From JBHEBG01 sp046557915 (GTDB lineage: Bacteria; Bacteroidota; Bacteroidia; Flavobacteriales; Flavobacteriaceae), in contig NZ_JBHEBG010000005.1 of NCBI RefSeq assembly GCF_046557915.1, positions 62,001 through 126,000 on the forward strand: a stretch of 64,000 nucleotides of DNA. Direction: 5' to 3'. This document shows positions 26,622 to 34,898 of the stretch, in pieces. The notes under the pieces were generated by a model. That model made no database searches and was not told the DNA's origin. It worked only from the letters and a program-made list of their open reading frames with translations. The translations under genes were made by a program, and so were the position numbers. Numbering within the stretch: position 1 is the stretch's first letter; each line of letters starts with the position of its first letter.

Positions 26622-27344
26622 ATGACAACACTAGCAAGAATTACAATCGCGCTTATAATGGCAATAATAATGTCCTCTTGCGCATTCGACATCAATTTTG
26701 GAAACGGCAAACAAGGCAATGGCGTTGTTGCCACTGAAGACAGGAAGGTTACGGAAGAATTTACCGTTGTTTCCGCTTCTGAAGGTCTAGACGTATTTGT
26801 AACGCAGGCAGATGATTTCAGTATAGAAGTTGAGGCCGACGAGAATGTAATAGACCTAATCGGTACCGATATAAAAAATGGTAGACTACGTATACATGCC
26901 ATTGAAAACATTGGGAGGGCCACAAAAAAAATATATGTTTCCCTACCAGAAGTAACCGCCTTGGAAAGTTCTAGCGGATCGGATTTAGTAAGCAGTGCCC
27001 CCATCAAAGCGGATAAAATTTCGCTAGATGCCAGCAGTGGTTCGGATCTGCACGTGGAACTAAATGCCGACGAAGTGGAGGCGGACGCCAGTAGCGGGGC
27101 AGACATAAGGATATCCGGGGAAACCGACATTCTTTATGCGAGTGCCAGTAGCGGTTCGGACATAAAAGCCAAGGATCTTTTAACCAAAACCTGTACTGCA
27201 GATGTAAGCAGTGGTGCAGACATTACCGTAAACGTTTCCGAGTCCTTAACAGCCGATGCCAGTAGTGGCGGGGATATCTCCTATACAGGTGAGGCTACCG
27301 TTCAAAAAAAGAAATCGGCTTCGGGAAGCGTTCATAAATATTAG
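26622..27344 (+). CDS. DUF2807 (head GIN domain) lipoprotein
   Basis: A 240-residue lipoprotein; the signal ends IIMSSCAFD with lipid Cys20. The DUF2807 domain reads TVVSASEGLDVFVTQADDFS near residue 45 and continues with at least six short repeats of the type SSG(S/A/G)D (ESSSGSDL, DASSGSDL, DASSGADI, SASSGSDI, DVSSGADI, DASSGGDI), which should stack as a right-handed beta-helix. Last gene of the PadR/PspC cluster. Likely an envelope or adhesin-like structural protein; the exact role is unknown. Confidence 0.85.
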   Translation: MTTLARITIALIMAIIMSSCAFDINFGNGKQGNGVVATEDRKVTEEFTVVSASEGLDVFVTQADDFSIEVEADENVIDLIGTDIKNGRLRIHAIENIGRATKKIYVSLPEVTALESSSGSDLVSSAPIKADKISLDASSGSDLHVELNADEVEADASSGADIRISGETDILYASASSGSDIKAKDLLTKTCTADVSSGADITVNVSESLTADASSGGDISYTGEATVQKKKSASGSVHKY

Positions 27345-27390
27345 CAAGAATTTTTTTTCAATCTTTAGTTAGTTATAAACCAAATTAGCC

Positions 27391-27420
27391 CAAAACCCGT
27401 TGAAAATTCAGCGGGTTTTG
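27391..27420 (+). terminator. terminator of the PspC/DUF2807 cluster
   Basis: CAAAACCCG (27391-27399) pairs with CGGGTTTTG (27412-27420); ATTTTAT follows. Loop 12 nt, tail only moderately T-rich. Confidence 0.65.
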
Positions 27421-27468
27421 ATTTTATAGCTAAGGCGGATTATCTATATTCGTACAAACGATTTCAGT

Positions 27469-28479
27469 ATGCATTTGAGCCTCAAAAAGTACGTACTTCC
27501 CTTAAAACATACCTTTCGTATTTCTAGAGAGTCTTATGATTTTCAGGATACCCTCATTGTTTGTTTGTCTCACAAAGGAAAGACAGGCTATGGCGAGGCA
27601 ACTTCCAATCCATATTACCAAATTACATTGGAACTTATGGAGCAAGAAATTGAAAATATCCGAGACGAAATAGCGGTCTTTGACCTTACCGACCCGGAAA
27701 CTTTTCATGCGTTCTTGGTAGCCAAGGGACTTAGCAATTTTGCCATCTGTGCATTAGACCTGGCGGCCAACGATCTTTATGGAAAACTCATGGAAAAGCC
27801 GCTCCATAGGATATGGGGCACCAATCTAGACCATTATCCGGTTTCCAATTATACCATTGGTTTGGATACTATAGATAAAATGGTAGCCAAAATGCGAGAA
27901 GTTCCTTGGCCAATCTATAAAATAAAGTTGGGCACGGAAAACGATGTAGCCATCATCAGGGAATTGCGCAAATATTCTAAGGCCGTTTTTAGGGTAGACG
28001 CCAATTGCGCATGGGAAGTAGACGAAACCATTGCCAATGCCATTACGCTTAAGACCCTTGGCGTAGAGTTTATAGAACAGCCCCTAAAGGCCAATAACTG
28101 GGAGGGTATGGAAAAGGTAATGCACCAGAGTGTGCTACCCATAATAGCGGACGAAAGTTGTATCGTGGAATCCGATGTGGAAAAGTGTGGTCTTCATTTC
28201 AGTGGTATTAATATAAAACTTACTAAATGCGGTGGGGTTACCCCTGCATTACGAATGATAAAAAAAGGCCGGGCCATGGGCATGAAAATTATGGTAGGCT
28301 GTATGACGGAGTCTACCGTGGGTATTTCGGCCATAGCCCAGTTACTCCCCCAACTAGATTACGTGGATATGGATGGGGCCATGTTATTGAAAAAAGACAT
28401 TGCGAGCGGCGTACAATTGCGGAGCACCGGAGAGGTGGTCTTCCCAACACTTGGTGGAAGTGGAATAACCTTATTGTGA
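27469..28479 (+). CDS. L-Ala-D/L-Glu (dipeptide) epimerase, enolase superfamily
   Basis: A 336-residue mandelate-racemase-type enzyme. The catalytic set of the dipeptide-epimerase branch is visible: KIK (Lys151/Lys153), metal ligands in VDAN (Asp177), IEQP (Glu203) and ADES (Asp228), and the second base Lys250 in NIKLTKCGG. A typical C-terminal GCMTESTVGISA block is present. It probably epimerises L-Ala-D-Glu from peptidoglycan turnover in the cytoplasm; dipeptide specificity cannot be read with certainty. Its stop overlaps the next start (TGATG), so the PLP enzyme is co-translated. Confidence 0.88.
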   Translation: MHLSLKKYVLPLKHTFRISRESYDFQDTLIVCLSHKGKTGYGEATSNPYYQITLELMEQEIENIRDEIAVFDLTDPETFHAFLVAKGLSNFAICALDLAANDLYGKLMEKPLHRIWGTNLDHYPVSNYTIGLDTIDKMVAKMREVPWPIYKIKLGTENDVAIIRELRKYSKAVFRVDANCAWEVDETIANAITLKTLGVEFIEQPLKANNWEGMEKVMHQSVLPIIADESCIVESDVEKCGLHFSGINIKLTKCGGVTPALRMIKKGRAMGMKIMVGCMTESTVGISAIAQLLPQLDYVDMDGAMLLKKDIASGVQLRSTGEVVFPTLGGSGITLL

Positions 28480-29531
28480 TGGCACATTACATTGATTCAT
28501 TTCCGGGACGCAAGATACTTCTAGACGACAAGGAGTATCACTATTTTGGGGGAACGGCATATTTAGGACTTCAGACCGATCCGCATTTTCAGGATTTGCT
28601 GATTAAAAACATTAGGCAATACGGCACCAACTACGGTTCTTCCAGACACTCCAATATCCGAATATCGGTATATACACAAGCGGAAACTTTTTTAGCATCC
28701 CTGAGCGGTGCAGAAGCATGCATTACGCTTTCATCGGGTTATTTGGCCGGACAGTTCGTTAGCAATTTTTTTTACAACAAACAATATGCCCCTTTTTACG
28801 CCCCAAACACCCATTCTGCACTATATAGATCCAAAGAGAAGTCCTATACAACCTATACCGCGCTTAACATTGCCCTACGCCAGCATCTCTCGAAAAAAAA
28901 GAGACAGGCTCCCGTGTTGTTTTTGGATTCCATAGATTTTTCGGGATGCAATTACCCGGATTTTGAGGGACTACGATCGCTTCCCCTTGAAGATGTGATC
29001 CTAGTAGTGGACGACTCACATGGTATAGGTGTGGTTGGACCAAATGGCGGTGGTGTTTTTCGTCTTTTATCCCCTTTACCCGCTAAGGAACTCATAGTCT
29101 GTTGCTCTTTAGGTAAGGGTTTTGGTATACAGGCAGGCGCTGTTTTAGGAACCAAACAAAGAACAACAGAGTTAACGAACACGCCATTTTTTGGCGGTGC
29201 TAGTCCGGCCTCCCCTGCACTGTTGGCGGCATTACTGCAAGGTAAGGGTATTTGCTCTCAAAAAAGAAAACTGTTGCAAGCCCATACCAAACTTTTCTTG
29301 GGCACCTTAAAAAGTCCTGAAGCATTTAGATATATGGACAACCATCCCACATACAGTCATCCCAACTTTGGGCTAACGGACTATCTAATCAAAAATGGTG
29401 TCATTACCACCAATTTCAACTATCCGGGAGAAGATGCCTCCTTAGTTCATAGAATCGTTTTAAGCGCTGCCCATACCACCGATGACATAGAACGCCTCGT
29501 TTATTTAATCAATTTATACGGCACATCATAA
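28479..29531 (+). CDS. PLP-dependent aminotransferase / alpha-oxoamine synthase-like enzyme (fold type I)
   Basis: 350 residues from the ATG at 28479. The frame is open for 84 codons further upstream inside the epimerase gene, but that part is only a shadow. Motifs fit the BioF/Kbl branch: YLGLQTDPHF, GTNYGSSRHSNIRISVY, LSSGYLAGQ, VVDDSHGIGVVGPNGGG (Asp178 and His181 contacts to PLP) and the Schiff-base lysine Lys213 in SLGKGFGIQAG. It is shorter than true 8-amino-7-oxononanoate synthase (about 385). Translational coupling with the epimerase suggests joint work on a cell-wall amino acid or dipeptide; product unknown. Confidence 0.82.
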   Translation: MAHYIDSFPGRKILLDDKEYHYFGGTAYLGLQTDPHFQDLLIKNIRQYGTNYGSSRHSNIRISVYTQAETFLASLSGAEACITLSSGYLAGQFVSNFFYNKQYAPFYAPNTHSALYRSKEKSYTTYTALNIALRQHLSKKKRQAPVLFLDSIDFSGCNYPDFEGLRSLPLEDVILVVDDSHGIGVVGPNGGGVFRLLSPLPAKELIVCCSLGKGFGIQAGAVLGTKQRTTELTNTPFFGGASPASPALLAALLQGKGICSQKRKLLQAHTKLFLGTLKSPEAFRYMDNHPTYSHPNFGLTDYLIKNGVITTNFNYPGEDASLVHRIVLSAAHTTDDIERLVYLINLYGTS

Positions 29532-29648
29532 AAAGCGCAATAAAAGATTTTAAAATTAGAGAAATCTCTTATTAAACGCCCTGAATATTACGGAATTAAC
29601 AAAAAATATCGTAACTTATTAGTGTTAATAACTCTAAAACACACAGCC

Positions 29649-30095
29649 ATGAAAAAATTGCTTGGATTGGTTTTTTTGATGTTGATTTTGGTTTCCGCTA
29701 CCGAAATTACTTCTTCTAAACTACAAACGGAAAATTCCCTTGAAGGTACTTGGGAGCTTGTTAATCGCTTTAATTACGATGGGGTAAATGTTACCGATAC
29801 CATTCTAAATACCAATGGGTATAGACAGGTTAAAATATACAGTAAGGGGAAAGTTATGTGGACAAGGTATTCCCCGGACGATCCTTCGGAGTGGTTTGGT
29901 TACGGAATCTACAAAATTGACGATAACACACTACAAGAACGGTTGGAATATGGGTCTGCAGAAATGATGAAGGTTATTGATACCACTGTTGTATTTGAGT
30001 TTGAGCTAGAGTTAGACAAAGACACTTATAAACAAATAACATTGGATGAAGAAGGTAATAAGACCTTTTCCGAAAATTATAAACGAATAGATTAA
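29649..30095 (+). CDS. secreted lipocalin-like protein
   Basis: 148 residues from MKKLLGLVFLMLILVSATEI, a Sec signal peptide without a lipobox. The mature part is a small lipocalin-like domain (LEGTWELVNRFNYDGVNVTD, GYRQVKIYSKGKVMWTRYSP, TFSENYKRID at the end), a family common in flavobacteria. A 9-codon upstream extension is possible but would bury the signal. It stands alone between the PLP gene and a strong two-way terminator. Function unknown. Confidence 0.78.
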   Translation: MKKLLGLVFLMLILVSATEITSSKLQTENSLEGTWELVNRFNYDGVNVTDTILNTNGYRQVKIYSKGKVMWTRYSPDDPSEWFGYGIYKIDDNTLQERLEYGSAEMMKVIDTTVVFEFELELDKDTYKQITLDEEGNKTFSENYKRID

Positions 30096-30112
30096 GCCTA
30101 ATAATCGTATAT

Positions 30113-30144
30113 AAAAAAGCCGCTATTTTCATAGCGGCTTTTTT
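30113..30144. terminator. bidirectional terminator
   Basis: AAAAAAGCCGCTAT (30113-30126), TTTC loop, ATAGCGGCTTTTTT (30131-30144). A perfect 14-bp stem with T-runs on both strands serves the lipocalin-like gene (rightward) and trxB (leftward). Confidence 0.93.
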
Positions 30145-30168
30145 TATGCCGTTCAACCTATCTAAGGG

Positions 30169-31134
30169 TTAGGATACTTCCTGTGGCGTTTCTATCGTTG
30201 CCAAATACCGCTCAGCATCCAAAGCTGCCATACAACCCGTACCGGCAGCCGTTACGGCTTGCCTATACTCTTTGTCTTGGACATCTCCACTGGCAAAAAC
30301 ACCAGGCTTGCTTGTTTTGGTAGATTTTCCTTGGGTAATTAAATATCCGGTATCATCCATTTCTAACTGACCCTTAAATATATCAGTATTGGGTTTATGG
30401 CCAATGGCTACAAAGAAACCCGTAATGGCTATTTCTTCTTTTTCACCTGTTTGGTTGTTTACCATTCTTAGGCCTTCCACTACCTGCTCACCCAATACCT
30501 CATCTACTTCTGTATTGTACCGTATTTCTATATTGGGAAGACTATTTACTCTATGCTGCATGGCCTTGGAAGCACGCATATAATCCTTTCTAACCAACAT
30601 AGTGACCTTATTACAGATATTTGCCAGGTAAGAAGCTTCTTCCGCAGCGGTATCACCGGCCCCAACAATGGCTACATCTTGCCCTTTATAGAAAAAACCG
30701 TCACATACGGCACAGGCAGAGACCCCACCACCTTTTAAACGTTCTTCACTAGGTATATTAAGGTATTTTGCCGTGGCGCCTGTAGAAATAATAACACTTT
30801 CCGCTTCAATAATCTTATTATCGTCTATGGTAATCTTATGGATACCTCCTACTTCATCGCTAAAATCCACTGCTGTAGCCATTCCAATACGCACTTCCGT
30901 ACCAAACCTTTCCGCTTGCTGTTGCAGTTGCACCATCATTGTAGGGCCATCAACACCCTCTGGATATCCGGGAAAGTTATCTACTTCCGTGGTGGTAGTC
31001 AATTGCCCCCCGGGTTCCATTCCTGTATAAAGCACAGGTTTTAGATCGGCTCGTGCAGCATATATGGCCGCAGTATAGCCTGCAGGGCCAGACCCTATAA
31101 TCAATGTTTTAACTTTTTCTACTTTTTCGGACAT
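30169..31134 (-). CDS. trxB: thioredoxin reductase (NADPH)
   Basis: 321 residues from the ATG at 31134; a TTG two codons upstream is less likely. The FAD-binding motif GSGPAGY lies at 14-20 and the redox-active pair CAVC at Cys141 and Cys144, followed by DG. The NADPH-binding GAGDTAAEEA comes next, and the C-terminal ASGDVQD...QAVTAAGTGCMAALDAERY is complete. It reduces thioredoxin in the cytoplasm and so supports MsrA and other thiol enzymes. Single gene, terminated by the two-way hairpin downstream. Confidence 0.96.
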   Translation of the reverse strand: MSEKVEKVKTLIIGSGPAGYTAAIYAARADLKPVLYTGMEPGGQLTTTTEVDNFPGYPEGVDGPTMMVQLQQQAERFGTEVRIGMATAVDFSDEVGGIHKITIDDNKIIEAESVIISTGATAKYLNIPSEERLKGGGVSACAVCDGFFYKGQDVAIVGAGDTAAEEASYLANICNKVTMLVRKDYMRASKAMQHRVNSLPNIEIRYNTEVDEVLGEQVVEGLRMVNNQTGEKEEIAITGFFVAIGHKPNTDIFKGQLEMDDTGYLITQGKSTKTSKPGVFASGDVQDKEYRQAVTAAGTGCMAALDAERYLATIETPQEVS

Positions 31135-31279
31135 AATCAAAATCTTCTCTAAATTATTTAATGTAAAAGTAGGTTTTTTAGCAAAAAACTTACTTTAATA
31201 GTTATCAAAAGTTATTATGGGTATTCAATAAAATTTATGGTTTGCGCAAGTGTAAGCCCAAAAGCCCTAAAGTCTTTCC

Positions 31280-32446
31280 TTACGGCCGCTTATTTTCTAA
31301 CATAGCCAGGGTCTTAACCGTTCTAAAGCCAAGGTGTTCCAAGGAAGAATCGGTACTGGATCCCATCCTGGCCGATACCCTATAACTGGCACAGTAAGAG
31401 GCACTGCACAAAAAAGAACCACCTTTGATTACCTTTTCCTTTGCATACGGATTGGCTTTATTGTAGGGTTGTTTTGCACCGGTAGGATTCACTGCGGGTC
31501 CGTCTTCTTTGTAAAGTTTTGCAAAATAATCTGTATTGTACCAGTCGGAGGTCCACTCCCACACATTGCCTGCCATATCGTAAAGTCCAAAACCGTTTGG
31601 TAAATAACTTTTTACGGTAGCCCTACGCTCAAATCCATCCAGCTTATCGTTGGAAACAGGAAACAAACCCTCCCAAGTGTTGGCCATCTTAGGAAGTTGG
31701 GCATGATCATCGCCCCAATAATATACAGTGTTTTTCATATTTCCCCTAGCGGCATATTCCCATTCTGCTTCCGTAGGCAATCTACTACCCGCCCATTCGC
31801 AATAAGCTTGTGCATCTTCAAAGGAAATATGTACCACCGGATGATCATCTTTCCCATTAATATCGCTATCCGGTCCGTTGGGATGCCTCCAATTAGATCC
31901 AATCGTCCATTTCCACCATTGCGAAAAGTCGTATAGATTGGGTAAAGCTTCCGGAGTCTTTTTAAAATTTAGAGATCCCGGTTGCATAATAGAATCGTGT
32001 GGTTTTGGGGTACCTTCGGGAAGTTGCTTTTTCATCTCCTCCCAGTCTATTTCGCGCTCAGCAGTTGTAATATAACCCGTTTCATTCACGAATTTGGCGA
32101 ACTGTGCATTGGTAACCTCTGTAATATCCATGAAAAAGCCATCTACGGCCGCTTCGCTAGCAGGCTTCTCGTGGCTCATGGCCATGGTGTCTTGGGCAAC
32201 CGCACCAAGCTTAAAAGTTCCGCCGGCTATCCAAACCATGCCTTCCGGAACGGAGATATTTTCTGGTAGATCCTTTATCAGGTTCAGCGGCACAGGCTTG
32301 GTATTAACAAACTCATCCGACGGCTTCGTCGCTTCTTTTTTCTCGTTTTTACACTGAAAGCAAAGCGCAACAATCAATAGTAATGCAATGTATTTAAGCA
32401 GTGAATATATTTGCGTAAAGATCCAACGGTTTGTAATATGCAACAT
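31280..32446 (-). CDS. formylglycine-generating enzyme (SUMF1/FGE)-family lipoprotein
   Basis: A 388-residue exported protein with lipoprotein signal (ALLLIVALCFQCKNEKK, lipid Cys32). The FGE-sulfatase domain spans about 65-380: PEGMVWIAGGTFKLGA, ITEVTNAQFAKFVNETGY, HPVVHISFEDAQAYCEWAG, RLPTEAEWEYAARG, GLYDMAGNVWEWTSDWY. The catalytic cysteine pair of true FGEs is present: GGSFLCSASYC gives Cys347 and Cys352 (CxxxxC), matching the pair at 336/341 of human SUMF1. FGE-like proteins used for gliding (GldJ/GldK) lack it. It therefore may convert the sulfatase motif Cys to formylglycine. Being a lipoprotein it would act outside the cytoplasm, which would be unusual for a maturase of Sec-exported sulfatases. 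Confidence 0.87.
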   Translation of the reverse strand: MLHITNRWIFTQIYSLLKYIALLLIVALCFQCKNEKKEATKPSDEFVNTKPVPLNLIKDLPENISVPEGMVWIAGGTFKLGAVAQDTMAMSHEKPASEAAVDGFFMDITEVTNAQFAKFVNETGYITTAEREIDWEEMKKQLPEGTPKPHDSIMQPGSLNFKKTPEALPNLYDFSQWWKWTIGSNWRHPNGPDSDINGKDDHPVVHISFEDAQAYCEWAGSRLPTEAEWEYAARGNMKNTVYYWGDDHAQLPKMANTWEGLFPVSNDKLDGFERRATVKSYLPNGFGLYDMAGNVWEWTSDWYNTDYFAKLYKEDGPAVNPTGAKQPYNKANPYAKEKVIKGGSFLCSASYCASYRVSARMGSSTDSSLEHLGFRTVKTLAMLENKRP

Positions 32447-32578
32447 CGATATTTTGGTTTTGGACAGCTAAAATAACCAAAAACAATGTCTATCACCTCC
32501 TATTACCCAGTATTTAATACACTTGTATTTCCATTATCAAATATGGATTCGTTCTATAAAAAATGGCTCTAAAAAGTT

Positions 32579-33502
32579 TCACATATCCGCCAGCAAAGAA
32601 ACCATTTTAGCCTTGGTCTCCTTGTCTGGTAGTCTACCTATTCCCGCTTTTAAATTGTCTACCATATGATGTGGTTTGGAAGTACCAGGAATTACTAGGT
32701 TTACCGCACTATGCGCCAGAATGTATTTTAGAAAAAACTGTCCCCACGAATTTATTTCCTGCTCTTTACACCATGGGGGGAGGCTTTTTCCCCTGGTCTT
32801 TCTAAAAAGGGACCCTCCGGCATAGGGTCTATTTATGATTACGGCTACACCATGATCATGGGCCGTACCCAAAAGTCGTTTTTCGGCATTTCGTTGATTA
32901 ATAGAGTAATTGAACTGCACAAAATCTGGTTTCTCGTTTTGGATGAGTTTTGCCAAGGTCTCATGGGAGGAGTTGGTGTAATGGGTAATTCCCCAATACC
33001 TTATCTTTTTCCGCTCTTTCCAATCTTTTAAGGTTTTGATATGTTCTTTCCAATCAATCAAATTATGTATCTGCATCAGATCCATTTGCGATCTTCCCAT
33101 ATTGTGCATAGATCTTTGCATTTGATCAATTCCGGACTGCCTGCCGCTTGTCCATACTTTTGTAGCATAGAAAAAATGATCTTGCATCCCCAAGGCCTTG
33201 GTTAAATCGCCTACTACACGCTCAGAGCTGCCATACATTGGGGAGCTGTCTATACATGTGCCGCCATAGTCTTTCATGCACGTTAGTACTTCCTTAAGCC
33301 TTGCCCTCGCGGTTTGATCGCTACCTACATCAAAGGATTGCCAAGTACCCAAGCCTACAATGGGCAGGAGCTCTCCTGATGATGGGATTTTTCTTTTCTT
33401 TAAGCCATCTTCGGCATAAGACATTAACGAGGGTGACATAATGGTCCCTGCCGAAGCGCATAACATTAATTTGGAAGCTTCCCGCCTCGAATATTTTTTC
33501 AT
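32579..33502 (-). CDS. exported aldo/keto reductase-family protein
   Basis: A 307-residue AKR. The N-terminus MKKYSRREASKLMLCASAGT carries an SRREASKLM twin-arginine-like motif, so the folded, cofactor-loaded protein may be exported. The AKR tetrad is present: Asp85 (CIDSSPMYG), Tyr90, Lys115 (YATKVW) and His146 (LMQIHNL). The NADP-binding VIPGTSKPHHMVDNL block lies near the C-terminus. Substrate unknown. Its start overlaps the end of the MFS gene by 4 bp (ATGA). Confidence 0.85.
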   Translation of the reverse strand: MKKYSRREASKLMLCASAGTIMSPSLMSYAEDGLKKRKIPSSGELLPIVGLGTWQSFDVGSDQTARARLKEVLTCMKDYGGTCIDSSPMYGSSERVVGDLTKALGMQDHFFYATKVWTSGRQSGIDQMQRSMHNMGRSQMDLMQIHNLIDWKEHIKTLKDWKERKKIRYWGITHYTNSSHETLAKLIQNEKPDFVQFNYSINQRNAEKRLLGTAHDHGVAVIINRPYAGGSLFRKTRGKSLPPWCKEQEINSWGQFFLKYILAHSAVNLVIPGTSKPHHMVDNLKAGIGRLPDKETKAKMVSLLADM

Positions 33503-34803
33503 CTTTTCGTTTTTATCGTTGATATTTTACTTGATGGTCTACCTTCCGCATTTCTGCCCAATTTAAATCCCGTATGCGACCAAAGTGCAATTATGGGCAG
33601 TGCTATAATTGCTATGGCCGACAGGCCAAGCCCTAAAGATACCAACCCGGCAAAAGCCCAGCCCCAAAGTGCGTCTCCCCCTCGGTATACGGCGGTATCG
33701 ATAAAATTTTTAGCCTTATATTTTTCCTCCCTACTACAGATGGTATACAACATTTCCCTAGCCGGACGTAATACCATAAAATTCCCGGCCCGATGCATTA
33801 TTACCAGTATAGCGATAATTATCAGCATGGTGTTAAAACTCAATGCCACAAAGCCAATTCCTATAAGTATGGGCAAACAACAGAGCGATATAGTTAACCC
33901 GAATTTTCCAATAATACGTGAGGTTAAAAATAGCTGTCCCCCAATGGCCAAAACATTGGTAACCAAATCTACTTTGGAAAAATAGGCAATTCTGTGAGAT
34001 GGAAATTCCATAAGAGTCTCAACAATATGTGCCTGTTCAAAATACAAAAAAGTAGAGACCCCGGTATACAACAGCATAAATAACACCATTCCTTGCAGAT
34101 ATTTAGAGGTCATTACCAATTTTATACCATCGAGGATGCTATTTTTGGATAAAAACGTATCTGAAAAGTTTTGCACGTACCCTTCCTTTTTAGGGTTTTG
34201 CCCTGCGCTTATTCGCATAAGTTTTCTAAGGGCAAGCAAGGAAATCAATAAGAACGAAGCCGCCACAAGAAACAAGTTTTCAATCGCGGTTTTATGGGAT
34301 AGCAAATTGGTCACCAAAGGACCAACGATGGCCCCTAAGCTACCCCCGGCGGCTATTACACCAAACAGGCGTTTGGACTGGTCCATGGTAAAAATATCTA
34401 CCATAAAACTCCAGAATAACGAAACCGCAAACAGGTTAAAAACACTTAGCCAAATAAAAAAGACCGCAGGTAATACTTCAATATTCGGCACAAATTTAAA
34501 AAGGAGATAAAAGCAGATAATATTAATAATCAGAAACACGTAGGCACTGCTAAGCACCTTTGCTATCTTAAATTTGGCCGTTGCATATCCGAACAATGGT
34601 ACAATGACCATCATAGTGGCAAACGTTCCGGTAAATAGCCATTGCATATTGATAGCACCATTGGCAACACCCATTTCGTCTCGTAGGGGCCTCAAGATAA
34701 AGTAAGAGGCAAGAAGGGTAAAAAAATACAGAAACGCCCACAAAACAACCCTACGCTCTGCCTGCGCTATTAAACCGAATCCCTTAAATGTATTTTTGTG
34801 CAT
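33499..34803 (-). CDS. MFS transporter, Npt1/ATP-ADP-translocase-like
   Basis: About 434 residues from MHKNTFKGFG, with roughly 12 transmembrane helices. The first helices contain YFFTLLASYFILRPLRDEMG, the signature of Npt1/Npt2-type carriers and their bacterial MFS relatives; QSKRLFGVIAAGGSLGAIVG and HRAGNFMVLRPAREMLYTIC occur later. Substrate unknown: family members outside intracellular bacteria are not proven nucleotide carriers. Co-translated with the AKR gene downstream. Confidence 0.82.
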   Translation of the reverse strand: MHKNTFKGFGLIAQAERRVVLWAFLYFFTLLASYFILRPLRDEMGVANGAINMQWLFTGTFATMMVIVPLFGYATAKFKIAKVLSSAYVFLIINIICFYLLFKFVPNIEVLPAVFFIWLSVFNLFAVSLFWSFMVDIFTMDQSKRLFGVIAAGGSLGAIVGPLVTNLLSHKTAIENLFLVAASFLLISLLALRKLMRISAGQNPKKEGYVQNFSDTFLSKNSILDGIKLVMTSKYLQGMVLFMLLYTGVSTFLYFEQAHIVETLMEFPSHRIAYFSKVDLVTNVLAIGGQLFLTSRIIGKFGLTISLCCLPILIGIGFVALSFNTMLIIIAILVIMHRAGNFMVLRPAREMLYTICSREEKYKAKNFIDTAVYRGGDALWGWAFAGLVSLGLGLSAIAIIALPIIALWSHTGFKLGRNAEGRPSSKISTIKTKR

Positions 34804-34898
34804 GTAGAAGTAATAACCCCCACAAAGTGCCAAGTTTGTCCATTACTTCCTAAGGGATTCTTAAAAGCAACTGACGCATTTATAAATATGAAAGCTAG

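Noticed and set aside
28227..28478. N-terminal extension of the PLP enzyme within the epimerase gene
   Set aside because: It is antiphase read-through of the epimerase coding sequence; homology to fold-type I enzymes begins at the ATG at 28479.
31280..32446. GldJ/GldK gliding-motility lipoprotein
   Set aside because: The domain is similar, but the catalytic Cys pair is intact and no gld genes are near, so an FGE-type role fits better.
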